Shown here: in pieces, positions 56,701-60,039 of the stretch
Layout: each line of letters begins with the position of its first letter
How positions within the stretch are numbered: position 1 is the first letter of the stretch
NCBI GenBank assembly: GCA_020796225.1
Contig: CM036765.1
Coordinates: 7,823,082 to 7,887,081, forward strand
Origin: Arion vulgaris
Lineage: Eukaryota > Mollusca > Gastropoda > Stylommatophora > Arionidae
Reading direction: 5' to 3'
Length of the DNA stretch: 64,000 bases
Program-made: the position numbers and the translations under genes
Notes under the pieces: model-generated
What the model was told of the DNA's origin: nothing
Seen by the model: the letters and a program-made list of their open reading frames with translations, nothing else
Databases searched by the model: none

Positions 56701-57480
56701 GACTTATTGAAGAAACAACTAGAGAACTTTGAAGAACGAACTGCCACTACAATCACCAAAGCTTTAGTTTTTCTATATGGTATTTTGATAATAGGTCTTG
56801 CTTATGGAGCTAACTCAATTCAAGGTCCATTATCTCAAATGGTTGTAAAATTATTGAGTTTGTAGTGGACCAGTTGCTGGTATATTTATACTTGGTGCAC
56901 TAATTCCCTGGGCAAATAAGTATGGAGCTGTCTCTGGCTGTGTCACTTCTGCTGTCTTCGTTATGTGGATCGCACTAGGAAATAAAATGTACGGAGTCAA
57001 TGAAAACCGTTACCACCTCCCCAACTGATATGTGTTTGTAATAATTCTGTAAATAACTTTACAGAAGACATTTTGTTGTTTTCCTTTAATGAAAATAGTA
57101 CGGTATATTCATACGCTGTCAATCACACATCGACAGTGAGCACTTCAGTAATAGCAGATGACCCACGTCGTTTTGGCCTTTTCCTTTACGATATCTCATT
57201 TGAATGGTACGGATGTTTTGGTATTTTAATTAGTTTTCTTGTGGGCGTGATCATCAGTTACTTCACACAAAAACATTGTGAGTTGGTTATTGATGAGAAG
57301 CTACTTTTTCCATTTGTTCGTAAGTTTTGGTTGTCAAGGTCGTCTCACGTGATACACGAAAAGATTGACGAAGAAGTCAAAGATGGTCTCATGGTAACCA
57401 ACTCAACCTACGACGGTTATGCAATGTCCGATACTGAAGTTATTGAAAATCATGATAGTAAAATCATTTCTTCGATTTGA
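29547..57480 (+). CDS. SLC5-type sodium/solute symporter, copy B (seven exons)
   Basis: Exons are 29547-29735, 37438-37704, 45151-45304, 48247-48388, 52003-52183, 55634-55763 and 56669-57480, all bounded by AG and GT, with matching phases (0, 0, 1, 2, 0, 1). Together they cover an SLC5 protein from start to stop, about 626 residues against roughly 610 for SLC5A8. Landmarks are LLGGRRM, TSIYEYLQLRF (with correction), GGIKSIVWTDAFQ, NQSTLQR, SASLSTLSSG, ALAAITVEDLL and a last helix with a polar tail. Proteins of this family couple sodium entry to uptake of monocarboxylates, vitamins or similar solutes at the plasma membrane; the substrate here cannot be read. As written, exon 2 lacks 1+2 bases and exon 7 lacks 2 and 1 bases, so the gene is either recently dead or the consensus is wrong there. 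Confidence 0.85.
29775..30065 (-). mobile_element. LINE 3' end, family L-G, intron 1
   Basis: On the minus strand it reads KITYFDHIKHHDGPKRTILE, then DRVPGLRGRGRPRKRM, then MKWVNWLET. A second copy of the same element, also minus, is at 34195-34450. The 3' end is marked by a tgatgatgaca-like tail at about 29775. It begins 40 bp after exon 1. Confidence 0.7.
30066..30300 (+). mobile_element. LINE reverse-transcriptase core fragment
   Basis: The frame reads VRQRCILFPYLFNIYVENIM, then IIGNKSIPELRYVDDTVLLS, then TSKEGLET. The YVDD box and the RQGCxLSPxLFNIY motif (here mutated to RQRCILFP) identify a reverse transcriptase. It is cut on both sides. Confidence 0.7.
30365..30860 (+). mobile_element. 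LINE 3' end, family L-B, with heptamer tail
   Basis: The frame holds NEKADRLASTASIVGELKID, then NGDILRCLRDCLLDEDTKID, VESIKRFRQFRVTRCTSRTG, and ETEHIWFCPECNDVI, that is RNase H C-terminus and CPxC end. The 3' tail is agtaaccagtaaccaataac followed by caataac, giving three to four heptamers. The 5' part before 30480 carries the complement of the SDSQSMLHK region. It is truncated. Confidence 0.8.
31020..32425 (+). mobile_element. LINE, family L-D, longest copy, interrupted by a MITE
   Basis: The frame reads QMGFRRNRSCTDAISTL (31026-31073), is interrupted by a 223-bp MITE, and resumes with RQLTQSAIEHNKTCSVAFID, HEKAFDRVDKNKLWD, and KTFTVNSGVRQGCVLS. After a shift come MCALPLLFITYMDNI, ELLFADDQVLIAENEKSLQN, YNMKINIIKTETMAIS, TKYLGAIVTADGSIDSEISN, and EMRCLRRAAGVTIIDKIRNE. 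It ends with aataaa-like and gaagagaagaagaag. It is the reference for the 11546-12055 fragment. It is 5' truncated and inactive. Confidence 0.88.
31073..31303. mobile_element. TTAA-flanked MITE (piggyBac-like ends)
   Basis: TTAA stands at 31073-31076 and 31300-31303. Just inside are ccctttcgctgctacatac at the left and, in reverse complement, ccctttagctgctaaggac at the right, an inverted terminal repeat of about 14-16 bp. The 223-bp interior has no coding sequence. Precise TTAA target use and CCCTTT ends are typical of piggyBac-type non-autonomous elements. Joining the two flanks at a single TTAA restores the LINE frame (ISTL then RQLTQS), which supports the exact ends. Confidence 0.85.
32430..32662 (+). 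mobile_element. tRNA-derived SINE, family S1
   Basis: The head has tcacaagcggtagtgagctc (A box region) and acctggtttaaaccccacg (B box). The tail has agcaaattcgtttccgtggg, cgttcagaaagaaattgc, aaactactgaacgtataat and ggtgcctagaaaa, shared with 15810-16035 and 59868-60035. It lies directly behind the L-D LINE end. Confidence 0.75.
32665..32815 (-). mobile_element. LINE reverse-transcriptase fragment (minus)
   Basis: On the minus strand it reads KASFRRVRGTRDYICSIRLI, then IEKCREYNVDLHAYFIDYSK and TFDHVKMKIVAY. This is the FRxxRGTRDxIxxLRxIxEK and FIDYxKAFD region of a LINE reverse transcriptase. It is truncated at both ends. Confidence 0.7.
32914..33240 (+). other. Unassigned 108-codon open stretch in intron 1
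   Basis: It begins with ATG just after an acceptor-like tttcaattttag. The product would include CALQAYPDVLSLPGRWLMVL and several cysteines, with no recognised domain. It lies after sequence (32828-32865) that matches intron 1 of copy A, so it is intron and probably non-coding. I make no gene call. Confidence 0.2.
33241..34190. other. Intron 1 of copy B, one unexplained minus-strand ORF
   Basis: A minus-strand frame of 89 codons (33784-34053) contains YFPPNKQARVSIRLHVSDDK, then DMRLFPKHTTWDGSKVSASI and SCSSRVFFATLGSWIADVQ. Its composition looks protein-like (balanced, hydrophilic, few low-complexity runs), but I do not recognise it. It could be a transposon ORF fragment or a real exon of an unrelated gene. 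No splice sites or neighbours clarify it. Confidence 0.3.
34195..34450 (-). mobile_element. LINE 3' end, family L-G
   Basis: It is a second copy of the element at 29775-30065, also minus: tcattatcaaggtgcgtatc, then ataggacgttgct, then tagccagttcacccacttcg, then tctgcctctgcgtcctggga. On the minus strand it encodes a degraded RGRRPRRRW type motif. Confidence 0.7.
34451..34880. other. Intron sequence, nothing firm
   Basis: T-rich intron with a 74-codon open stretch (34514-34738) lacking motifs. Nothing is called before the minisatellite starts. Confidence 0.4.
34880..36830 (+). repeat. 50-bp minisatellite, about 39 units
   Basis: The unit catatatgatcagtgtgtga followed by aacatrgacgtttaacatgt and cagtagaaaa repeats with a strict 50-bp period (for example cgtttaacat at 35101 and 35151). 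Common variants are g/a in catgg/cataga, gtcagt/gacagt and a few short units with single-base losses (35340-35410, 35970-36000, 36110-36160). There is no open frame. A single diverged unit is found in copy A at 12165-12210. Confidence 0.95.
36831..37135 (+). mobile_element. LINE 3' tail fragment, family L-G, copy B
   Basis: The sequence tgtcagtgttacacaagaat and catagacagagaagacaac match the fragment at 59575-59620. The part from 36945 matches 12250-12450 of copy A (gaaaactgaa, caaagaggagaagaggaaga, gacgactgcatcggttgaac). It predates the duplication. Confidence 0.65.
37438..37704 (+). CDS. Transporter copy B, exon 2 (with local frame break)
   Basis: Bounded by attacag and gttaga. It encodes SGVSFVGTVTDVYMYGVVAP, then LVIIGVSLTSFFAAFTIVPL and FYR. 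Then one base is missing (ctaccgctac against ctacctgctac in copy A, near 37564) and two more about 25 bp later (gagtattcag against gagtacctacag). Between them the frame gives a TGA (37576-37578). After that the frame is right again: QLRFDSDIVRKLAVLIGMFQ, then TLLYMSFALLSPALALQ. The exon is 267 bases against an expected 270. Confidence 0.82.
37860..38170 (+). repeat. Dispersed repeat with tRNA-like start
   Basis: gtctttgtggcgcagatgca resembles an A box and aatcggtttgattttat a B box. Downstream parts (ctggatatgtct, gagacataagaccc, ccaggtggatgataaaattg) recur at 16990-17275, there partly inverted. It could be another tRNA-derived SINE of about 300 bp. Confidence 0.45.
38190..42690 (-). mobile_element. 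LINE 3' fragment split by a 49-bp minisatellite
   Basis: On the minus strand the right flank (42596-42660) encodes CEIKYLSKVVGVTRKDSLQN followed by EDI. The left flank (38200-38390) continues SRVGITSCTEYIERQQMLRF, then GHLIRIEYSQP. This is the usual LINE order (EMRCLRRVLGVTRRDRLRNEDI, then KRQRLRWFGHVxR). The 49-bp array lies exactly between, built from the coding sequence for RSRVGITSCTEYIERH. Before expansion the element would have been a typical fragment of about 0.3 kb. Confidence 0.8.
38345..42595 (+). repeat. 49-bp minisatellite, about 87 units
   Basis: The unit tgatgtctttcaatgtattc followed by agtgcaagaagttatgccca and ctctgcttc repeats with a 49-bp period over 4.25 kb. Variable sites include cccac/gccac/tccac, ctt-c/g-tga and cag/cgg/cgc. 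Variants recur in blocks of several units (for example about 38690-38830 and 39740-39900 share the same order), so there are higher-order segments. Because 49 is not a multiple of three, the unit runs through all frames and the open stretches it makes are not genes. Confidence 0.95.
42691..43060. other. Intron 2 sequence, possible transposon end
   Basis: ggttgagaacctctactgca at 42754-42773 is reminiscent of the inverted end of hAT elements (cagtggttctcaacc type), but no second end or target duplication can be placed. A stretch at 42785-42900 is AT-rich. Nothing else is recognised. Confidence 0.3.
43065..44900 (-). mobile_element. LINE C-terminus (RTE-like) containing a 42-bp minisatellite
   Basis: On the minus strand, from high to low coordinates: KKCLRRIMQV-like and STITNEEFL-like remnants (44760-44880), GGFGHVCRMPVSAFAWTTLR, then WTPDGKK, then PKETRRRTVERELKEC (44535-44580), the array, and after it FGRKAAERQQWKSLAEVLCV (43070-43140). 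This is the same architecture as the ends of the L-C copies (RWTPEGRRKRGRPKTTWRRT, then IEQELKEMNHSW, then EEWCTFVAALNA). The array sits within the ELKExGLAWETF segment. Confidence 0.82.
43135..44530 (+). repeat. 42-bp minisatellite, about 33 units
   Basis: The unit tttctaccaaacgtctccca followed by cgccaggccacactccttca and ac repeats with a 42-bp period; many units lack one base (ctccacgcc for ctcccacgcc) and some have cttcttc for ctccttc. The plus strand is open in two long frames of over 520 codons purely because the unit has no stop codons. On the minus strand, in the LINE frame, the unit is exactly 14 codons, LKECGLAWETFGRK. I reject the plus-strand frames as genes. Confidence 0.95.
44890..45050 (-). 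mobile_element. RNase H remnant of an I-like LINE
   Basis: On the minus strand the words are HMEVDSNERADMMTCFATRS followed by EARKN, resembling HxGVxGNERADxLA of family L-B. It is a short degraded fragment next to the preceding LINE. Confidence 0.4.
45151..45304 (+). CDS. Transporter copy B, exon 3
   Basis: Bounded by ctgatatcag and gtaatg. It encodes TGVQMQLWMSIGVLGFIGTV, then YSAMGGIKSIVWTDAFQSLV, then MLGSVIIIIIIG. The GGIKxxVWTDxFQ stretch is the strongest SLC5 signature in the window and lies in the region of the family that shapes the sodium and substrate path. It is intact and shares about 90 percent with copy A. Confidence 0.9.
45305..45830. other. Intron 3 of copy B, shared with copy A
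   Basis: The first 60 bases match copy A closely (gtctttgtttgacttgtcta). Later blocks match weakly, including a degraded L-B LINE end (45353-45420). No gene is seen. Confidence 0.5.
45830..46035 (+). repeat. Degenerate tandem repeat
   Basis: acattaactttgtaacgc or a variant occurs at about 45832, 45901, 45938 and 45965 together with shorter ttaactgtaacg and cgcccaaccc pieces. Spacing is irregular (about 30-70 bp). It has no counterpart in copy A. Confidence 0.6.
46240..46905 (+). mobile_element. LINE RNase H end, family L-F, (GAA)n tail
   Basis: Frames in order read MVFLTDSLSAIQALEAKSTD, then LQWIPSHCGIAGNGSADVLA followed by KEGSAKDK, then FRLRTGHCRLNKHLYRLGIS, then CQCQQAEQTPEHILQDCPLL. This is RNase H with its D, WIPSHCGI and ADxLA motifs and a C-terminal zinc-knuckle-like segment. 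The tail is gaagaagaagaagaac at 46892-46907. A second copy is at 59235-59570. Confidence 0.8.
46925..47260 (-). repeat. Dispersed repeat, family S2 (minus)
   Basis: The minus strand has cactgcgacctacaaggcat, then gtcgtaaga-like, then actaccctagtaaataaaaa gcg-type, then gcctacttgtaggtgcataa, and a gaagatgatgaagaag tail at 47010-47045. Related copies lie at 49085-49330 and 63690-63960 (plus). Its size, lack of coding sequence and trinucleotide-rich tail fit a SINE-like element. Confidence 0.55.
47270..47590 (-). mobile_element. LINE RNase H C-terminal fragment (minus), copy B
   Basis: This is the paralogue of 14035-14380: catgtccgatgtgcaacgaa, caacgttcttctt, gagtaattccaaactcttta and aatcgcaga are shared. 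It is inherited through the duplication. Confidence 0.65.
47622..47790 (+). mobile_element. tRNA-like SINE, copy B
   Basis: It is the paralogue of 14385-14560 with ctctatagcgaagtggttac and ggttttgaatccagagtc; the B box is closer to consensus here (gaatcc). Confidence 0.45.
47820..48220 (+). mobile_element. LINE RNase H and CPxC 3' end (plus), copy B
   Basis: The paralogue of 14590-14990 reads VHMGIFGNERVDMLAGSATI and ends with CPECNENIPN followed by aaactgaaactgaactgaag, a short pentamer tail. It ends about 25 bp before exon 4. Confidence 0.65.
48247..48388 (+). CDS. Transporter copy B, exon 4
   Basis: The exon follows ttctccag. It encodes GTSVIGGGSAVWEIIKNGDR, then LSFFDFFNPDPRSRNTLWSS, then IIGGSLF and the first two bases of a tryptophan codon. 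I place the donor at gtacta (48389) because this gives phase 2, which fits exon 5 (starting g|att), and because copy A has a GT at the same place. A later donor near 48405 is possible but fits the family alignment less well. Confidence 0.82.
48442..48772 (-). mobile_element. 5'-truncated L-B LINE insertion with 9-bp target duplication
   Basis: The 9-mer ttatttgta stands at 48433-48441 and 48773-48781. The insert of 331 bp is a minus-strand L-B end: tail ttagttattggttattggtt, then CPExC region, then RVRGCLRGTRSS region read in reverse, ending inside NERAGRFASTASIVGKLKMD. Copy A has no such insert: its sequence goes from the repeat unit straight to acattttaataa. Confidence 0.85.
48782..49084. 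other. Intron 4, shared with copy A, then unique
   Basis: acattttaataaaacgttat and cagttaaaagtaatcaaaga match 15705-15750 of copy A. An (aat)n run is at 48826-48843. No gene. Confidence 0.5.
49085..49330 (+). repeat. Dispersed repeat, family S2 (plus)
   Basis: Contains cactgcgacctacaagacat, gtcgtaagaggcaactgat, gctaccttagtaaattaaaa and ggctcagatcacatacaaat, ending in agaagaaaagaaaag. It matches 46925-47260 (minus) and 63690-63960. Confidence 0.55.
49646..51975 (+). mobile_element. I-like LINE (family L-B), 5' truncated, with target duplication
   Basis: The 8-mer atgtatca stands at 49638-49645 and 51976-51983; copy A has it once (19884-19891). The insert reads DVVNALKASHSTSPGPDGVQ, then after a shift YRILTLQNVYGKLLEKIMAR, VAIDLEDAYNKVN, GLPQGYPLSPVLFNIYTANV, LTFADDILIYRTGSDRREMV (reverse transcriptase). 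RNase H follows: VVVYTDGSVKRGEKSGWGFL, MRMEVEAVSAVLHW, IYCPGHAGVCGNERAGRLAS. The end is LLDEDTKIDVESIKRFRQFG, a CPExN region and the tail agtaaccaataaac. Endonuclease is missing. A few shifts are present, yet it is well preserved. Confidence 0.92.
52003..52183 (+). CDS. Transporter copy B, exon 5
   Basis: The exon follows cttttctttag and precedes gtgaga. It encodes IGGICNQSTLQRISAMKSMK, then DSRDAFIMISAVYLLLLCVL, then NGFGMVVYAYFAHIRCDPFQ, with the NQSxxQR motif and one membrane helix. The L-B LINE ends only 27 bp upstream, counting its target duplication, so the branch point may now lie in inserted DNA, though a pyrimidine tract remains. Confidence 0.88.
52184..52600. other. Intron 5, no gene
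   Basis: The first 45 bases match the end of copy A. The rest is AT-rich without motifs. Confidence 0.5.
52600..53655 (+). mobile_element. LINE 3' part, family L-D
   Basis: The order is MALYRDSQSTVRPTEGITDW, then ITSGVTQGCALSPLFFIAYM, then NELRFADDQCLIHKNEQDLQ, then MKIINTKTEIMNKGRKYNKL, then VKEFKYLGNIFT and EMRCL with later shifts. FADDQ and TQGCALSPxxF show the reverse transcriptase. It is truncated at the 5' end and broken by several stops. A relative lies at 57585-58545. Confidence 0.82.
53748..54650 (-). mobile_element. LINE, family L-E, 5' truncated (minus)
   Basis: On the minus strand: NATFVDLTKAFDTINRPV-like start (54550-54600), SIQFDGSTSDSFEIRSGVKQ followed by GCVLAP, then LFxIFF-like, MFADNAALVANNKATLQCLI, then LVQKLCYLGSMVTASLSLDE, then YRVCVISSLLYGSETWTTNS and LNIFHLRCLRKIMNVRW. 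The second D of the ADD box is N (FADNAALV). It ends inside the C-terminus, with no tail visible. Confidence 0.8.
54700..55160 (-). mobile_element. LINE ORF end, I-like (minus)
   Basis: A minus-strand frame of 151 codons ends in RKERLTKYAKRLFNQHRTDV, then LLDLLRQRSEHLRTCPKCYD followed by NSIHINDN. The ending matches the CPxC end of the fragment at 14590-14990 (LLEILRMRSKDLWTCPECNE). The upstream part (GVIGVLSHLHVVGVGSISEN) is not a recognised RNase H, but its spacing fits. It is the longest unbroken LINE frame in the area. Confidence 0.55.
55161..55633. other. Intron 5, TA microsatellite
   Basis: A (TA)n run stands at 55361-55379 and a shorter one near 55590-55607. No gene otherwise. Confidence 0.6.
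55634..55763 (+). CDS. Transporter copy B, exon 6
   Basis: The exon follows tttcaacag and precedes gtaagt. It encodes ADVSFNANQISPYFVMSALK, then YYPGIGGIYVAMIFSASLST, then LSSG. This matches the SLC5 segment PDQLMPYLVxDxLxxYPGLxG LFVA-SGxLSTVSS, including the serine pair that binds sodium at the Na2 site in characterised members (SxxSTxSS type). No copy of it is found for copy A. Confidence 0.9.
55764..56180. other. Intron 6, no gene
   Basis: AT-rich intron, no motif or repeat recognised. Confidence 0.5.
56185..56480 (+). mobile_element. LINE RNase H C-terminal fragment, family L-F-like
   Basis: Frames read RCNNRLNSYLHRLRLAPSPT, then QTTEHILQDCHLMTLL, corresponding to the TGHCRLNxxLxRLxxxxxxxC and HILQDCPL segment of family L-F. 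The tail is gaggacgagaagaaaaagaa. Confidence 0.6.
56669..57480 (+). CDS. Transporter copy B, terminal exon 7 (two small frame breaks)
   Basis: The exon follows tctttctag. It encodes ISALAAITVEDLLKKQLENF, then ALVFLYGILIIGLAYGANSI, then QGPLSQM. Near 56850 two bases appear missing (ttattgagtt where ttatttggagtt would fit), after which the frame gives GPVAGIFILGALIPWANKYG and GNKMYGVNENRYHLP. Near 57024 a run of four C should be five; then the frame runs through QLICVCNNSVNNFTEDI to the stop at 57478. This tail has four N-glycosylation sequons (NNS, NFT, NST, NHT), a last helix (GILISFLVGVIISYF) and an acidic, serine-rich cytoplasmic end. The region after 57073 is thus part of this exon and not a separate gene. 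Confidence 0.85.
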
Positions 57481-57600
57481 TTATTATATTTAATAATTAA
57501 GAGCAATATAAATGTTATTTTTCCAAATAATATCTTTTTGTTGTTACAAATTGCATATAATGTTCTGCTATACTGTGCATACGAACAACAGAATAAATGA
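57481..57600 (+). terminator. 3' untranslated region and possible polyadenylation signals
   Basis: After the TGA come AT-rich sequence, an aatata at 57506, and aataaatga at 57592. Either could serve as a polyadenylation signal, the second being closer to consensus, but the sequence from about 57585 already resembles a LINE. Confidence 0.35.
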
Positions 57601-58545
57601 CAGACTGGTTCTCCATTACATCAGTTGTCAGACAAAGTTATTCCCTCTCACCACTAATCTATATCACATATATGAATAAAATAACTTGAGTCAAATTCAG
57701 ATAATGATGAATTAAATTAACTGCTTTCGCTCAAGATCATTGCCTGAAACAAGGAAAAGATAACACATCATATACACTACAACATATTGTCAACTTTAAC
57801 CAATATTGTAGAAACCTTAACATGAACATCAGTAAGACTAACAACTGAAATAATGCATATAGGAAGACAAGATAATAAGCTAAATATTCATGTCATTGAC
57901 ACTACAATCAACCAAGTGCAAGAATTCAAATACTTAGAAAGCATATTAATAAAAGAAGGGGGACTAAACAGAAAGATAGACACTAGGTTACAAAAAGCAA
58001 ATGCAGACCTACATGCTGTAACCTACCATTGTTAAGACATACAAACATCTCACTGACAGATAAACAACAGAGTATCAGCTACAGGTTCATGCCTATTCTG
58101 TGTTACCAGAGAAAAACATGGACAATGAGCAAAGGAGAATCGCAAAATATAACTACATGTGAAATGCGATGCCTACAAAACTTACCAAAACACCAGAAAA
58201 AACATAATCACCAACAACAGCATAAGAAAGAAAGTTGGGACAGAATGTTGTTTGAACTTTATTGAGAAACAAAAAAGAAAGACGTGTGTCCACTTAATAA
58301 AAAGCAAAAAAAAACACCACTGTATACAATTGTCTACAACAAAACAACAGGAAAGAAGACGATAGGAAGATCACGAAACAGATGGATAAGTGACATAGCA
58401 GAATCCTGTACAAGAGCAAAAATAACAATCATCTAAGCCACTATAGTAGAGCAAGACACAAAAACAGAAAACCGCGACACTTGGCAACAGTCTGGTAACA
58501 GTGTGACGATAAAAGAAGAAAAAGAAGATATAATGTTGTCGTTAC
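57600..58545 (+). mobile_element. LINE 3' part, family L-D relative
   Basis: Runs parallel to 52740-53655: DWFSITSVVRQSYSLSPLIY, then EIMHIGRQDNKLNIHVIDTT, then INQVQEFKYLESILIKEGGL, then KIDTRLQKANADL, then CYQRKTWTMSKGESQNITTC and EMRCLQNLP. Many shifts. The end is gaagaaaaagaagat. Confidence 0.75.
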
Positions 58546-58699
58546 AAATATGTGCTTCTGTACTGTCCATCACACAATCTATATGTACCATAATAACACA
58601 GGAATGTATGTACTTTTATCTTTCATACTTTGACCTATAAATTTGACCTGTATATATTTGTATTAGAATAGTTACCGCAACATAAGCGTTTAACAAAGC

Positions 58700-58895
58700 A
58701 GTGGATTGGTTATTGGTTATTGGTTACTAAACTGACGTCATTGTACTCCTGGCAGACCCATAGGTGCTTAGTCTCCCTCAACAGATATCGAAGAGTATGA
58801 ATACTGATGGTTCCCGTGGCTCGCTGATTGTTTAATCAGTGTAAACACACCTCTCACTTTGCCTCTCAGGCATCCAGTTCGACCTGCACAACGTA
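58700..58895 (-). mobile_element. LINE 3' end, family L-B, heptamer tail
   Basis: Starts with the tail complement ggattggttattggttattg followed by gttactaaactgacg and runs through cagacccataggtgcttagt to catccagttcgacctgc. It is cut off at about 58895, next to the 10-bp array. Confidence 0.8.
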
Positions 58896-58916
58896 GTGAA
58901 AAGTATATACATGCGT

Positions 58917-59228
58917 TTGAATATAAGTGGATATAAGTGGATATAAGTGGATATGAGTGAATCTAAGTGGATATAAGGGGATATAAGTGGCTATAAGTAA
59001 ATATAAGTGGATATAAGTGGATATAAGTGAATATAAGTGAATATAAGTGGATATAAGTGGATATAAGTGGATATAAGTGGATATAAGTGGATATAAGTGG
59101 ATATAAGTGAATATAAGTGGATATAAGTGGATATAAGTGAATATAAGTGGATATAAGTGAATATAAGTGGATATAAGTGGATATAAGTGGATATTAATGG
59201 ATCTAAGTGATATAAGTGGATATAAAAA
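58917..59228. repeat. 10-bp tandem repeat
   Basis: About 30 units of gatataagtg with few changes (atataagtga, atctaagtgg). On the minus strand it reads as tyrosine, proline, leucine and isoleucine-rich nonsense. It starts where the L-B LINE fragment stops. Confidence 0.95.
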
Positions 59229-59229
59229 C

Positions 59230-59575
59230 ACTGATGTGATTATGGAAAAAGATTTCTTCAAAGACCTAAGTAGAACAGATCAATTCATTATATTTGGCTT
59301 ACGTACCGACACTGCAGACTCAATAAACACTTATATAGACTAGGAATCAGTCAAATAACTCTCTGCCAGTGTCAGCAGTCGGAACAGACACCAGTACAGG
59401 TCCTGCAAGACTGTCCTCCTGTGTGAGCTGAGAAGCAACATGTGGCCACACCCAGTTGACATACAACCTCAGTTTTGGGGAAATCCGACAGACCTGAAGC
59501 TGACTGCCCAGTTTGTGGTCCCAGTAAACAAAGCTCATGACCAGAGATCGCTGAAGAGAAAGAATGTAAGTGTTA
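59230..59575 (+). mobile_element. LINE RNase H end, family L-F
   Basis: Second copy of 46560-46880: ttatggaaaaagatttcttc, then aagacctaagtagaacagat, then actgcagactcaataaacac, then ctctgccagtgtcagcagtc, then ctgcaagactgtcctcc, then agcaacatgtggccacaccc. It encodes a degraded RTDTADSINTYID and LCQCQQSEQT. Tail gctgaagagaaagaa. Confidence 0.75.
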
Positions 59576-59865
59576 CACAAGAGTACTACGTATACCATAG
59601 GCCATAGACAGAAACAAGAACAAATAGAACTATCCAGAAGGAACACAAACTCAAAAAAAAAAATGGGTTGATGATACATATCAGAATGAGAAAATTCTAG
59701 TAGTTTGAACATTAAAAAAAGACACGAAAGGTTGGAGATGACTTATGGAAGGAGTCATCCTGACAAAGAAAAGAGAACTACAACGGAGAAGATATATTCA
59801 AGATAGGACTGATGACTTCGACATGACGCCTGCAATGGAGGGTCATATGTTTTATGTGAAAATGA
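59575..59865 (+). mobile_element. LINE 3' tail fragment, family L-G
   Basis: tgtaagtgttacacaagagt matches 36830. The part 59730-59835 reads GWRLMEGVILTKKRELQRRR and YIQDRTDDFDMTPAMEG, the same segment as 12300-12420 (KRRRGRPRxRWIQDIxDxLxM). Confidence 0.55.
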
Positions 59866-59867
59866 AA

Positions 59868-60035
59868 GAACAAATTCTTGGCATATCCTTGACAGGACAT
59901 AGCCATCAACCACAGTAAACGAGCCGTCGGTTTTCTAGGCACCACTTATACGTTCAGTAGTTTACCATTGTGTTCTGAACGATGTGGTTCATTTTTACCC
60001 TTCATAAAAATCCACGGAAACGAATTTGCTTACAA
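59868..60035 (-). mobile_element. tRNA-derived SINE, family S1 (3' part)
   Basis: The minus strand has agcaaattcgtttccgtgga, then cgttcagaacacaatgg, aaactactgaacgtataag, ggtgcctagaaaa and ggctatgtcctgtcaaggat. The tRNA-like head is missing. Third copy of family S1. Confidence 0.7.
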
Positions 60036-60039
60036 AATA

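Noticed and set aside
57073..57480. Separate small membrane protein gene starting at MLFSFNENSTVY
   Set aside because: The same frame extends upstream to QLICVCNNSVNNFTED and aligns with the C-terminal extracellular loop and last helix of SLC5 proteins; one lost C in a C run explains the apparent break.
58866..59261. Minus-strand 131-codon frame rich in YPLISTYIHL
   Set aside because: It is the translation of the 10-bp tandem repeat joined to a LINE fragment.
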